Origin: Lysobacteraceae bacterium NML08-0793 | GTDB lineage: Bacteria; Pseudomonadota; Gammaproteobacteria; Xanthomonadales; Xanthomonadaceae | Length of the DNA: 64,000 nucleotides | Assembly (NCBI GenBank): GCA_002798275.1 | Contig: NWQR01000001.1 | Coordinates: 124,001 to 188,000, forward strand | Direction of reading: 5' to 3' | Part shown: piece after piece, positions 21,701 to 29,509 of the stretch | How the letters are laid out: each line of letters starts with the position of its first letter | How positions within the stretch are numbered: position 1 is the stretch's first letter | The notes under the pieces: model-generated | The model's input: the letters and a program-made list of their open reading frames with translations, nothing else | Databases searched by the model: none | What the model was told of the DNA's origin: nothing | Position numbers and translations under genes: made by a program

Positions 21701-22263
21701 CGGGTGTGCTTGATGCGGTTTTCCGTCTCGCGGCGGCGCTCCTTGTATTTGGAAATCCCGGCCGCTTCCTCCAGATACACGCGCAATTCTTCCGGCCGCG
21801 CCTCGATCACCTGCGAAATCATGCCTTGCTCGATAATCGAGTAACTGCGCGGGCCAAGCCCGGTGCCTAGGAATAAGTCGGTGATGTCCTTGCGTCGGCA
21901 CTTGCCGCCATTCAGGTAATAACTGCTCTGCCCGTCACGGCCAATGCTGCGTTTGACCGAAATCTCGTTGAACGCGGCGTACTCGCCACTGATGGTGTGG
22001 TCGGTATTGTCGAAAATCAGCTCCACCGTGGCCTGACTGACCGGCTTGCGGCTGTTGGAGCCAGAAAAAATCACGTCGGTCGAGCTATCACCCCGCAACC
22101 GGCTGGCAGAGGACTCCCCCATCACCCAGCGCACCGCGTCGATGATGTTGGATTTGCCGCAACCATTTGGCCCCACCACGCCGGTCATATTGCTCGGCAG
22201 ATGCAGGGTGGTCGGGTCAACAAAAGACTTGAACCCGGCAAGTTTGATGGTGGAAAGACGCAT
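18760..22263 (-). CDS. smc: Chromosome partition protein SMC
   Basis: The 1167-residue condensin ATPase holds and compacts DNA as a V-shaped dimer. The Walker A motif is GPNGCGKSNIIDAVRW near residue 32. Two long coiled-coil arms surround a hinge around residues 510-660. The C-terminal signature LSGGEKAMTAVALVFAIF and Walker B FCLLDEVDAPLD complete the head. The start is the ATG at 22263 (MRLSTIKLAGFKSFVD), the family's N-terminus; an upstream extension to 22401 is non-homologous. It is divergent from scpA and scpB, whose products form the same complex. Confidence 0.98.
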   Translation of the reverse strand: MRLSTIKLAGFKSFVDPTTLHLPSNMTGVVGPNGCGKSNIIDAVRWVMGESSASRLRGDSSTDVIFSGSNSRKPVSQATVELIFDNTDHTISGEYAAFNEISVKRSIGRDGQSSYYLNGGKCRRKDITDLFLGTGLGPRSYSIIEQGMISQVIEARPEELRVYLEEAAGISKYKERRRETENRIKHTRENLERLTDLRDEVGKQLGHLARQARQAEQYTAIQAERRIKDAEWKALQYRALDGELQKHRQTLAADETRLEQLIAEQRHAEREIETGRERHQNAIDEHAKAQAEVYRVGGVLARLEQQIQHQQEMSARLATARDEAEAALSEIVAHIGSDEEALMVLQESLLENEPRLAELREADGAHQDALREAESQLAQWQQRWETQSREQAEAARAGDVERTRVDYLDRQLLDAERRRERLAEERTQLDLEQLAEAFAALEIRHEEQKAGIDTLQEEVERRKQTVTDLQDGQRQMQARLAETRKRAQEKRGRLSSLETLQSAALGQEQGAAVAWLRQRGLDSAPRVGEKISVESGWEQAVESALGQMIEGVLLEDPAALVDALGELDEGRLALVAAAEGEADFAPTSLAAKVSGPVAIRRMLANLHAAQTLADAQALLPELPAGASVITRSGERLGAGWVRVLRSGAAKQGALLREREIQTLRAEIEALQESEQALEQEIAQLREQALAAEQSREEAQRMLYQAHRAVSELAGQLQSQKGRLDSARGRLAHIEGELAQLAQSINEGEAQTREARERLEIAIERMAELEDARLQLDGERRRLGEARDAARDAARQSRETAHALALTVETQRTQVNALTQALNRMSQQRGQLDSRLGEITAQLSRGDDPVKALKAEQQAALDERVRVEQALTAARSALESIETDLRGHEQTRQKRDAEALAQRETISQRRLDQQAAMIEANRLASEVVEAGFALPEVVASLPSEAKPSDWEKAVQDFDAKLRRLEPVNLAAIAEHAEAEERKKYLDAQDADLTVALETLEDAIRKIDRETRGRFKDTFDRVNAGVQELYPRLFGGGHAYLELTGDDLLDTGVTIMARPPGKRVSSITLLSGGEKAMTAVALVFAIFRLNPAPFCLLDEVDAPLDEANVGRLAAMVKEMSEAVQFLFVTHNKATMEAAEQLSGVTMREPGVSRLVSVDLAEATRMVGAA

Positions 22264-22580
22264 GGGGCAGGAATGACTGGGACGCAAAACCCGGCTGACC
22301 GGGCAGGCGAGTATAACGGCCTGCGCCCCGAGATTTCTGACCCTATTCCTGACCCGCAACGTCCTCTGGAAGCCCCTGCCAAGCTCCGCAAAAACGCGCA
22401 TACCAAGCCCAACCGCCCTTTACATGCGCCCTGCCTTTGCCCTACCCTACGCGGGCGCGTCGCCCGAGGATTCATATCGCCGCGTCCCTCCTGCCCTTTG
22501 ACCGCAAGCACCTTGGTGCTCAATGCCGGTGAGCAGGCACTTCAAGTTTTGCCGTGCGTGCGCCCGGCGTTTTTGCATTC
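22264..22580. other. Divergent intergenic region smc/scpA
   Basis: This 317-bp stretch separates two divergent condensin transcription units and must hold both promoters. No confident -35/-10 pair, tRNA or small gene is seen. Short frames crossing it have no ribosome-binding site. Confidence 0.6.
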
Positions 22581-23486
22581 ATGACCGAAGACAGCGCCCA
22601 GTCGGGCAATGCCGCCGCCATGCCTTCCCCTCCCCAGCAGCAGGAAATGCCGCTGGCGACGGTGCTTGGTCAGCCGGTGCTGGAAATCCCCAAGGATCTG
22701 TATATCCCGCCGGATGCGCTGGAGGTGATTCTGGAGGCATTTGAAGGGCCGCTGGACCTGCTGCTGTATCTGATTCGCCGCCAGAACCTGGATATTCTCG
22801 ATATCCCGGTCGCGGAAATCACCCGGCAATATGTGGACTACATCCAGGCCATGCACGATATGCGCTTTGAACTGGCAGCCGAATATCTGGTGATGGCAGC
22901 GATTCTTGCTGAAATCAAATCGCGCATGTTGCTACCACGTCCGGTCAATGAAGAAGGCGTTGAGGAAGACCCGCGTGCGGATCTGGTGCGGCGCTTACAG
23001 GAATACGAGCGCTACAAGCAGGCTGCCGAAGATCTGGATGCCTTGCCGCGTGAGGAGCGCGATACCACCAGTGCGGCTGCGGTTCATATGCCGGACCTGA
23101 AAATCAGCCGCGCCCCGCCGGAGGTGGATTTGCGTGAAATGTTGCTGGCACTGCACGATGTACTGAAGCGTGCGGAGTTGTTTACCCAGCATGCCATCCG
23201 CCGCGATGCGTTGAGTGTGCGCCAGCGCATGAGTGAGTTGATGGAGTCGCTTACCGATGGCGCTTTTCATCGTTTTGAATCGCTGTTCAAGCCCGAAGAG
23301 GGCAAGCTGGGCGCAGTGGTAACTTTTCTCGGCCTGTTGACGCTGGCCAAGGAGCAGCTGGTGGAAATCGTGCAGGAAGCTCCGTTTTCACCGATTTACA
23401 TCAAGTCGCTTGCTGCTGGCGAAGGCGGTTTTGCGCAAATCCCCGAGAGCGAATTTGATACCGGCAATGAAGCCGTGACCGAATAA
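22581..23486 (+). CDS. scpA: Segregation and condensation protein A (kleisin)
   Basis: The 301-residue kleisin bridges the SMC heads. The core begins FEGPLDLLLYLIRRQNLDILDIPV (residues about 54 onward), followed by AAEYLVMAAILAEIKSRMLLPRP and a C-terminal winged helix with LTLAKEQLVEIVQEAPFSPI. The first 45 residues are an acidic, Pro/Gln-rich extension that is poorly conserved in the family. ATG at 22581 is used; a GTG at 22554 is possible. It is followed by scpB after 8 nt. Confidence 0.96.
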   Translation: MTEDSAQSGNAAAMPSPPQQQEMPLATVLGQPVLEIPKDLYIPPDALEVILEAFEGPLDLLLYLIRRQNLDILDIPVAEITRQYVDYIQAMHDMRFELAAEYLVMAAILAEIKSRMLLPRPVNEEGVEEDPRADLVRRLQEYERYKQAAEDLDALPREERDTTSAAAVHMPDLKISRAPPEVDLREMLLALHDVLKRAELFTQHAIRRDALSVRQRMSELMESLTDGAFHRFESLFKPEEGKLGAVVTFLGLLTLAKEQLVEIVQEAPFSPIYIKSLAAGEGGFAQIPESEFDTGNEAVTE

Positions 23487-23494
23487 ATCCATAC

Positions 23495-24232
23495 ATGGAA
23501 CAGACACTCATCAATCGCATTGTTGAAGCGGCTCTGCTGGCCTCGTCCACGCCTTTGAGCGTGGCACAACTGGATGCACTGTTCACCCTAGAGGCGCCAG
23601 CCCCCAAGGGCAGTATCCAGGCGGCGCTGAAGGCATTGCAGGCCGAATGCGAAAACCGTGGTGTGGAATTGGTCGAGGTCGCCAGTGGCTGGCGCTTTCA
23701 GGTCAAGCGTGATGTGCATGCCTGGGTGTCGCGGCTATGGACCGAACGGCAGACCCGCTATACCCGCGCCACGCTGGAAACACTGGCACTGATTGCCTAT
23801 CGCCAGCCGATTACCCGTGGCGAAATCGAGCAAATCCGCGGGGTATCGACCAACAGCAATATCATCAAGGCGCTGGAGGAACGCGACTGGATTCGCTCGG
23901 TCGGCCATCGCGATGTGCCAGGCCGCCCGGAGCTGCTTGGCACCACCAAAACTTTTCTTGATTATTTTGGCCTGAAAAAGCTGGATGAATTGCCACCGCT
24001 TTCAGAGTTGAAAGACTTTGCCGAACTGGAGCCGCAACTGCCGCTGGATGAAGTACCCATTCCCGCCGCTGCCAAGGCCGATAATCCGGCATCCTCCGAG
24101 GCTGAACCGCCTGCATCCGATGAAAGCGCGCAGACGGCCAGCGACATTTCCCATCCACCCGAACCCTCTGAACCCCCTGTAGAACACGACATCGCCGAGG
24201 CGGCGAGGTCAGGAGCAAACCATGAGCAATAA
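23495..24232 (+). CDS. scpB: Segregation and condensation protein B
   Basis: The 245-residue protein has two winged helices (about residues 5-170), including RYTRATLETLALIAYRQPITRGEIEQIRG and GRPELLGTTKTFLDYFGL. It then has an acidic Pro/Ser/Glu tail. ScpB dimers bind ScpA and regulate SMC head engagement. Its last 11 nt overlap rluB in another frame, so scpA, scpB and rluB form one coupled operon. Confidence 0.96.
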   Translation: MEQTLINRIVEAALLASSTPLSVAQLDALFTLEAPAPKGSIQAALKALQAECENRGVELVEVASGWRFQVKRDVHAWVSRLWTERQTRYTRATLETLALIAYRQPITRGEIEQIRGVSTNSNIIKALEERDWIRSVGHRDVPGRPELLGTTKTFLDYFGLKKLDELPPLSELKDFAELEPQLPLDEVPIPAAAKADNPASSEAEPPASDESAQTASDISHPPEPSEPPVEHDIAEAARSGANHEQ

Positions 24233-25778
24233 CGAACGCCGCACCCTTTCCCTGAAACGCGGCCAGGAACAAAACAACAACGACAAATTGGAAGAGCGCC
24301 TGCACAAAGTGCTGGCACAGGCCGGGCTTGGCTCGCGCCGCGCACTGGAGCAACGCATTGCCGATGGCAAAGTGATGGTCAATGGCGAGGCCGCGCAAGT
24401 GGGTATGTCGGTCAAGGCCGGCGACAAGGTGGAGCTTGATGGCCGCGCCTTTGTGGCCAGTGCGCTGACCGAAGCGCCGCGCGTTTTGATTTACAACAAG
24501 CCCGAGGGCGAAGTTACCACCCGCGAAGACCCCGAAGGTCGTCCAACCATTTTTGATGGCCTGCCGGTACTAAAAGGTTCGCGCTGGATTTCCATTGGCC
24601 GCTTGGATATCAATACCAGCGGCCTCTTGCTACTGACCACCGATGGCGAGCTGGCCAATGCGATGATGCATCCGAGCCACGAGGTCGAGCGCGAATATGT
24701 CTGCCGCGTACGTCCGCCGGAGGGCGAGGATGAAGTCAGCGACAAAATTGTTGACCGTCTGGCGCGTGGCGTGGCACTGGAAGATGGCCCGGCCAAATTC
24801 GATGCCATCGAGCGCATGACCGGCACCGATACGCATGACTGGTTCCGCGTCACCCTGACCGAAGGCCGCAACCGCGAGGTACGCCGTCTTTGGGAATCGC
24901 AGGGCTGCCAGGTTTCGCGCCTGAAGCGCATCCGCTACGGCAAAATCAGCCTGCCGCAGCCGCTGCTGCGCGGCCAATCGCAAGAGCTTTCCGATAGCCA
25001 GGTCGCCGCCTTGCAAAAATCCGTCGGCCTTGAGGACAACATTCCCGCCGCACTCACCCTGCTGCCGGTAATCGGCCAGCGTCGCGCACAAAAATCCGTG
25101 CACATCGCCAATGACCGCCGCAGCCAGGGCGGCTATATCGGTGGCCACAATACCGCTGACGAAGGCCGCGAGCTGCGCCGTTTCGACCATGTGCGCGAAG
25201 ATCGCCGTGGTCGGGGTGGCGCACGCAAGAGCGCTGGCTTGACCGTCAGCGGCGAAAATGCTGCCAAGCAGGCCAACAAGGGGCTGAAAATCAAGGGTCA
25301 GCAACGCGCCAAAGGCCAGCGCATGCGCCCCGGCGAGGAGCGCGGCGGCGATAACCCGGCCGCCATGCGCACTTGGTTTGTCCCCGATGGGGTCGCCACC
25401 GGCCCCGCCGGTCATCGCAATGCCGATGGCCGCAAACCGCGTTCGGCTGGCGGCAAGTCGCCCTATGGCGCCGACAAGGCGCGTAGCGGCGGTCGTGGCT
25501 TTGCAGGTGCCAGCGGCGCTGCTGGCCGACCGGCACGCAGCAGCGGCAGCGGGCATCCCGGCCAGAGCAACAAGGCCGCTGCCAAACCGCGCCATCCCTA
25601 CGGGCATCCAGGCAATGCGCCGAGCTTCCCCTCCGATCACGCCACGCCGGGCTTCAATCCCTATGGGGACGCCCCGCGCGGACGCAAACCAGCCGGCAAC
25701 CGCCCGCCGCGTGGCGGCAAACCGGCAGGTCATGGCCGCCCCTACGGCGGCAATCGCGCCCCGCGCGGACGCGGCTGA
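24222..25778 (+). CDS. rluB: 23S rRNA pseudouridine synthase RluB, with long basic tail
   Basis: The 518-residue enzyme converts a uridine of 23S rRNA helix 89-90 region (U2605 in E. coli) to pseudouridine. An S4 domain (about residues 24-80, KVLAQAGLGSRRALEQRIADG) is followed by the RsuA/RluB catalytic domain with GRLDINTSGLLLLTTDGEL (catalytic Asp). From about residue 285 onward there is a 230-residue Arg/Gly/Pro/Lys/Asn-rich disordered tail ending RGRG, far longer than in E. coli RluB (291 aa). Such tails are common in Xanthomonadales RluB and probably bind RNA. Confidence 0.94.
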   Translation: MSNNERRTLSLKRGQEQNNNDKLEERLHKVLAQAGLGSRRALEQRIADGKVMVNGEAAQVGMSVKAGDKVELDGRAFVASALTEAPRVLIYNKPEGEVTTREDPEGRPTIFDGLPVLKGSRWISIGRLDINTSGLLLLTTDGELANAMMHPSHEVEREYVCRVRPPEGEDEVSDKIVDRLARGVALEDGPAKFDAIERMTGTDTHDWFRVTLTEGRNREVRRLWESQGCQVSRLKRIRYGKISLPQPLLRGQSQELSDSQVAALQKSVGLEDNIPAALTLLPVIGQRRAQKSVHIANDRRSQGGYIGGHNTADEGRELRRFDHVREDRRGRGGARKSAGLTVSGENAAKQANKGLKIKGQQRAKGQRMRPGEERGGDNPAAMRTWFVPDGVATGPAGHRNADGRKPRSAGGKSPYGADKARSGGRGFAGASGAAGRPARSSGSGHPGQSNKAAAKPRHPYGHPGNAPSFPSDHATPGFNPYGDAPRGRKPAGNRPPRGGKPAGHGRPYGGNRAPRGRG

Positions 25779-25808
25779 TTCAGCCTCATCCCGCAAGCCC
25801 AAACAAAG

Positions 25809-25836
25809 CGCCCCGGCCAAAAGCCGGGGCGTCTTT
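25809..25836 (+). terminator. Bidirectional terminator between rluB and katA
   Basis: CGCCCCGGC (25809-25817) and GCCGGGGCG (25823-25831), with a 5-nt loop, are followed by TCTTTG. The mirror side serves the convergent katA. Confidence 0.85.
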
Positions 25837-25859
25837 GCATCCGCGTGTTTTGTCCAAAA

Positions 25860-27389
25860 TCAGAGGAAGCCAGGCTGCCCCTTGGCCGGATCGCTGTCGC
25901 GGGCGGCTTCGGCATCAGCCACGGTCAGACCCAGCGCCTTGGCTACGCCTTCGGCATAGGCCGGATCGCACTTAGCGCAGTTGCGGATATGCCGGTATTT
26001 GATGAAGTCCGGCGCATCGCCCATTGCCGCGGCGGTGTTGTTGAACAGTGCTTCTTTCTGCTTGCCGTTCATCAGTTTGAACAGCGCGCGCGGCTGGCTG
26101 AAGTAATCGGCATCGTCCTCACGGTAGTTCCAGTGCGCGGCATCGCCATTGATGCGCAGCGGCGGCTCGGCGTACTGCGGCTGCTCCTGCCATTGACGGT
26201 AGCTGTTGGGCTCGTAATGCGGGATGCTGCCGTAGTTGCCATCCATGCGGCCATAGCCATCGCGGTGATTGCTGTGCACCGGGCAACGGGCGGCGTTGAC
26301 CGGAATCTGGTGGTAGTTCACCCCTAGGCGGTAGCGCTGCGCATCGGCATAGTTGAACAGGCGCGCCTGCAACATGCGGTCGGGCGAGGCGCCAATGCCC
26401 GGCACCAGATTGCCCGGTGCAAACGCGGACTGTTCAACATCGGCAAAGAAGTTTTCCGGGTTGCGGTTCAGCTCGAACTCGCCCACTTCAATCAGCGGGT
26501 AGTCCGCATGCGGCCAAACCTTGGTCAGATCGAAGGGGTGATACGGCACTTTCTCCGCGTCGGCCTCGGGCATCACCTGCACATACATCTTCCATTTCGG
26601 ATAGTCGCCGCGCTCAATGGCCTCATACAGGTCACGCTGGTGGCTTTCGCGGTCTTTGCCAATCAGCGCCTCGGCTTCGGCATCGCTGAGGTTTTCGATA
26701 CCCTGCTGGGTGCGGAAGTGGAACTTCACCCAGAAGCGCTCGCCAGCCTCGTTCCAGAAGCTATAGGTGTGGCTGCCAAAGCCGTGCATGTGGCGGTAAG
26801 ACTTCGGAATGCCACGGTCGCTCATCACGATGGTGACCTGGTGGAAGGATTCGGGCAGCAGCGTCCAGAAATCCCAGTTGTAGGTGGCGCTGCGCAGATT
26901 GGTGCGCGGGTCGCGTTTGACCGCCTTGTTCAAATCCGGGAACTTGCGCGGGTCACGCAGGAAGAACACCGGGGTGTTGTTGCCCACCATGTCCCAATTG
27001 CCTTCTTCGGTATAGAACTTCAGCGCAAAGCCGCGGATATCGCGCTCGGCATCGGCCGCACCGCGCTCGCCGGCCACGGTGGTGAAACGGGCGAACAGCT
27101 CGGTTTTCTTGCCCACTTCGCTGAACAGCTTGGCGCGGGTGTACTTGGTGATGTCGTTGGTGACGGTAAAGGTGCCAAACGCGCCCGAGCCCTTGGCATG
27201 CATGCGGCGCTCGGGGATGACTTCACGCACGAAGTTGGCGAGCTTTTCGTTCAACCACACGTCCTGCGCCAACAACGGGCCGCGTGCGCCTGCGGTCAGG
27301 CTGTTCTGGTTATCGGCCACCGGCGCACCGAACTGGGTGGTGAGGTGGGTGACGGGGCACTGCCCCTGCTTGTTCTGGCTATCGCTCAT
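25860..27389 (-). CDS. katA: Monofunctional heme catalase (clade 3 size)
   Basis: The 509-residue enzyme dismutates hydrogen peroxide. The distal His is in [15 protein letters not shown], the distal Asn in [12 protein letters not shown], and the proximal heme Tyr in [14 protein letters not shown]. The size matches small-subunit catalases. AAGGAG lies 9 nt before the ATG at 27389; the upstream in-frame ATG at 27434 lacks such a site. A single OxyR-like palindrome lies about 85 nt upstream. No signal peptide is visible, so the enzyme is cytoplasmic. Confidence 0.97.
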   Translation of the reverse strand: MSDSQNKQGQCPVTHLTTQFGAPVADNQNSLTAGARGPLLAQDVWLNEKLANFVREVIPERRMHAKGSGAFGTFTVTNDITKYTRAKLFSEVGKKTELFARFTTVAGERGAADAERDIRGFALKFYTEEGNWDMVGNNTPVFFLRDPRKFPDLNKAVKRDPRTNLRSATYNWDFWTLLPESFHQVTIVMSDRGIPKSYRHMHGFGSHTYSFWNEAGERFWVKFHFRTQQGIENLSDAEAEALIGKDRESHQRDLYEAIERGDYPKWKMYVQVMPEADAEKVPYHPFDLTKVWPHADYPLIEVGEFELNRNPENFFADVEQSAFAPGNLVPGIGASPDRMLQARLFNYADAQRYRLGVNYHQIPVNAARCPVHSNHRDGYGRMDGNYGSIPHYEPNSYRQWQEQPQYAEPPLRINGDAAHWNYREDDADYFSQPRALFKLMNGKQKEALFNNTAAAMGDAPDFIKYRHIRNCAKCDPAYAEGVAKALGLTVADAEAARDSDPAKGQPGFL

Positions 27390-27468
27390 GGCGTGGCTCC
27401 TTGGTGAATGTGCAGACACGATAGCTGCAAGCAATCAAAAATAAAAATGAATTGTTTTTCTTGAATCA

Positions 27469-27483
27469 ATAGTCATTTCCTAT
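27469..27483. promoter_or_regulatory. Possible OxyR half-site upstream of katA
   Basis: ATAG-N7-CTAT is present exactly, which is the palindromic unit of OxyR sites. The second unit expected 7 bp away is not recognisable. katA genes are typical OxyR targets, but the match is short and could be chance. Confidence 0.35.
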
Positions 27484-27634
27484 AGAGACGACGACCAGAG
27501 AACAAACGCGCTCCCCTGCCCTCATCCGCATTGCCCCGGCAGGTTCTACCCAGATTCAAGAATAAGTATCATTTATCACTGCAGTGCAGCAAAGCCCAAT
27601 CGCCCGCCCCCAACTTTCAAAATTCAAGCACGCC

Positions 27635-28315
27635 ATGACACCGGGTTCAAAATTGACCGTTTTGGAGATGTACCACCAAGCCGACTGGATCGTGCAAGCA
27701 GTGATGTTGCTGCTGTTTGCTGCCTCGGTTTTAACCTGGACCATTCTGCTTGCAAAGCATTGGCAATTGCATCGCACCGGCAAACTGCTGAAGCAAATCG
27801 CCGGCAATTTGCAGACAAGCGCAAATTTGCAGGCTATCCACGCCATCACGCCATCATCAGATCTTTCAATGCAAATGCTGGCGGCAGTGAAAATCGAGCT
27901 TGAACTTTCCAGCGGCATGGGCGCAACTGCGGGAATCAAGGCGCGCCTAGCCTCCCGTCTCGAGCGCATCGAGCTTGCCCATGAAAGACGCATGCGCAAT
28001 GGTATCGCTCCGCTTGCCAGTATCGGTGCAACCGCACCTTTCATTGGCCTGTTCGGTACGGTATGGGGAATCATGAACAGCTTTATCGGCATTGCACAAG
28101 CCAATACCACCAGTCTCGCAGTAGTGGCACCGGGCATTGCAGAGGCACTACTGGCCACAGCCATGGGGCTGGCAGCAGCTATTCCTGCCGTGCTGGCCTA
28201 CAACTATCTTGTCCGGCAACTGGCGGCAATCCGAGATTTGGCTGGCGATATAGGCGCAGCCATCGAGCAAGTGGCCTGCCGCGATCTTGAGCGCCTTGGA
28301 GCAGAAAAAACATGA
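27635..28315 (+). CDS. exbB: TonB-system proton channel subunit ExbB
   Basis: The 226-residue inner-membrane protein has three transmembrane segments: WIVQAVMLLLFAASVLTW, then a pair after GATAPFIGLFGTVWGIMNSF and AEALLATAMGLAAAIPAVLAYN. The GLFGTVWGIM signature is that of MotA/TolQ/ExbB. With ExbD it uses the proton gradient to energise TonB. The start is ambiguous: ATG 27635 and ATG 27668 both fit and neither has a good Shine-Dalgarno. It overlaps exbD by 4 nt. Confidence 0.94.
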   Translation: MTPGSKLTVLEMYHQADWIVQAVMLLLFAASVLTWTILLAKHWQLHRTGKLLKQIAGNLQTSANLQAIHAITPSSDLSMQMLAAVKIELELSSGMGATAGIKARLASRLERIELAHERRMRNGIAPLASIGATAPFIGLFGTVWGIMNSFIGIAQANTTSLAVVAPGIAEALLATAMGLAAAIPAVLAYNYLVRQLAAIRDLAGDIGAAIEQVACRDLERLGAEKT

Positions 28316-28737
28316 GCGCCGGCAGAAATCGACGCACGCGGGAAGCATTTGAAGAAAACCATGAAATCAATGTCACGCCCTTCATCGATGTAATGCTCGT
28401 GCTGCTAATGATTTTCATGGTGGCAGCCCCACTGGCCACGGTTGACATTCCCGTGGATCTTCCCGAAGCAAACCGCACAGCCACCCCGAGCGAGCAAGAG
28501 CCATTGTTACTGACGGTACATTCGAACTTGTCCATCTCATTGAATGATGAGGTACTGCCGCCCGAAGGTCTTGCGTCGGCATTGCGGCAGCTGGCAAAAG
28601 AAAATCCAAATCAGCGCATTTATATTCGTGCCGACAAGACAGTTCCGTATGGCGAACTCATAAAAGTAATGGATCAATTGCAATCCATCGGGCTTCACAA
28701 AGTCGCGCTGGTTACACTGGAAGCCTCCAAAAAATGA
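28312..28737 (+). CDS. exbD: TonB-system proton channel subunit ExbD
   Basis: The 141-residue protein has one transmembrane helix with the essential Asp in NVTPFIDVMLVLLMIFMV, then a periplasmic domain with YIRADKTVPYGELIKVMD. It overlaps exbB and tonB by 4 nt each (ATGA), so the three are translated together in fixed ratio. Confidence 0.96.
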   Translation: MSAGRNRRTREAFEENHEINVTPFIDVMLVLLMIFMVAAPLATVDIPVDLPEANRTATPSEQEPLLLTVHSNLSISLNDEVLPPEGLASALRQLAKENPNQRIYIRADKTVPYGELIKVMDQLQSIGLHKVALVTLEASKK

Positions 28738-29468
28738 AGCCTCACTGGTGGAGAGCCCTGCTCTTGGCAGTGCTGCTGCATATATTATGCCTATGGGGCA
28801 TTTTCGGTCGAACAGAACGCCTTGATACCATCACAGAAAATCAGGCAATGGATGCCTTGCAGGTGGAAATTGCCAGCCTGCCGGTCGCTCCGGAGGTGAA
28901 AGCTAGCGAGCTGCCTCCCGGCCCGCCTGAAGAAGAAATCCAAAAATCACATAGCCACAATCAGCCAACAACGCCAATACCACTGGCTAGCATCGAAAGT
29001 GAAACCGCCAAGTTGCCAGCAGCTTTGCAACCTGAGACTGAACCCAACGCCGAGGATATTGCCGAACCAGAGGCCGATATTAGCCATTCGGAGGCCAGTG
29101 CCCCACCAAAAATACATACTGCACAAGCCCCCCGGTATGCGGCCCCACACACTGCCCGCGCTACCGGCGGAGCCGCTGCCAGCAACTGGCAGGGTCAATT
29201 ACTGGCTCATCTGGAGCGCTATCGTCATTATCCCAAGGCCGCAAGAAGAGCTGGCGAAGAAGGGGTCGTCTATATAAGTTTCGAGGTAAGTCGAAAAGGC
29301 CATGTGAGTAATATAGAGCTAGCACAAAGCAGTGGGTATGCGCGCTTGGACAATGCCGCATTGAATGCAATCAATCGTGCCAATCCCGTTCCCATGCCGC
29401 CTGAAGAATTGCCGGGCGACCCTCTCAAAGTGCGTGTGCCAGTCAGCTTCTTCATTCACAGAAATTGA
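28734..29468 (+). CDS. tonB: Energy transducer TonB
   Basis: The 244-residue protein spans from an N-terminal inner-membrane helix (WWRALLLAVLLHILCLWGIF) through a Pro/Glu/Ala-rich periplasmic linker to a C-terminal TonB domain with YPKAARRAGEEGVVYISFEV, SGYARLDNAALNAI and VPVSFFI. It transmits the ExbB-ExbD force to outer-membrane receptors. The convergent receptor gene ends 41 nt away and is its likely client. Confidence 0.95.
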   Translation: MKPHWWRALLLAVLLHILCLWGIFGRTERLDTITENQAMDALQVEIASLPVAPEVKASELPPGPPEEEIQKSHSHNQPTTPIPLASIESETAKLPAALQPETEPNAEDIAEPEADISHSEASAPPKIHTAQAPRYAAPHTARATGGAAASNWQGQLLAHLERYRHYPKAARRAGEEGVVYISFEVSRKGHVSNIELAQSSGYARLDNAALNAINRANPVPMPPEELPGDPLKVRVPVSFFIHRN

Positions 29469-29495
29469 ATCGCCCCTGCCAAGGGCAGGGGCGAT
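29469..29495 (+). terminator. Bidirectional terminator between tonB and TonB-dependent receptor
   Basis: ATCGCCCCTGCC (29469-29480) and GGCAGGGGCGAT (29484-29495) form a perfect 12-bp stem with a 3-nt loop, then ATTCTT. Confidence 0.88.
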
Positions 29496-29509
29496 ATTCT
29501 TACCGGAAA

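Noticed and set aside
22264-22401. 46-residue N-terminal extension of SMC
   Set aside because: SMC proteins begin at MRLSTIKLAGFKSFVD; the extension is not conserved.
27560-27582. Fur box before exbB (AATAAGTATCATTTATCA)
   Set aside because: Only the right half matches the consensus; the left half matches 2 of 7 positions, too weak to report as a site.
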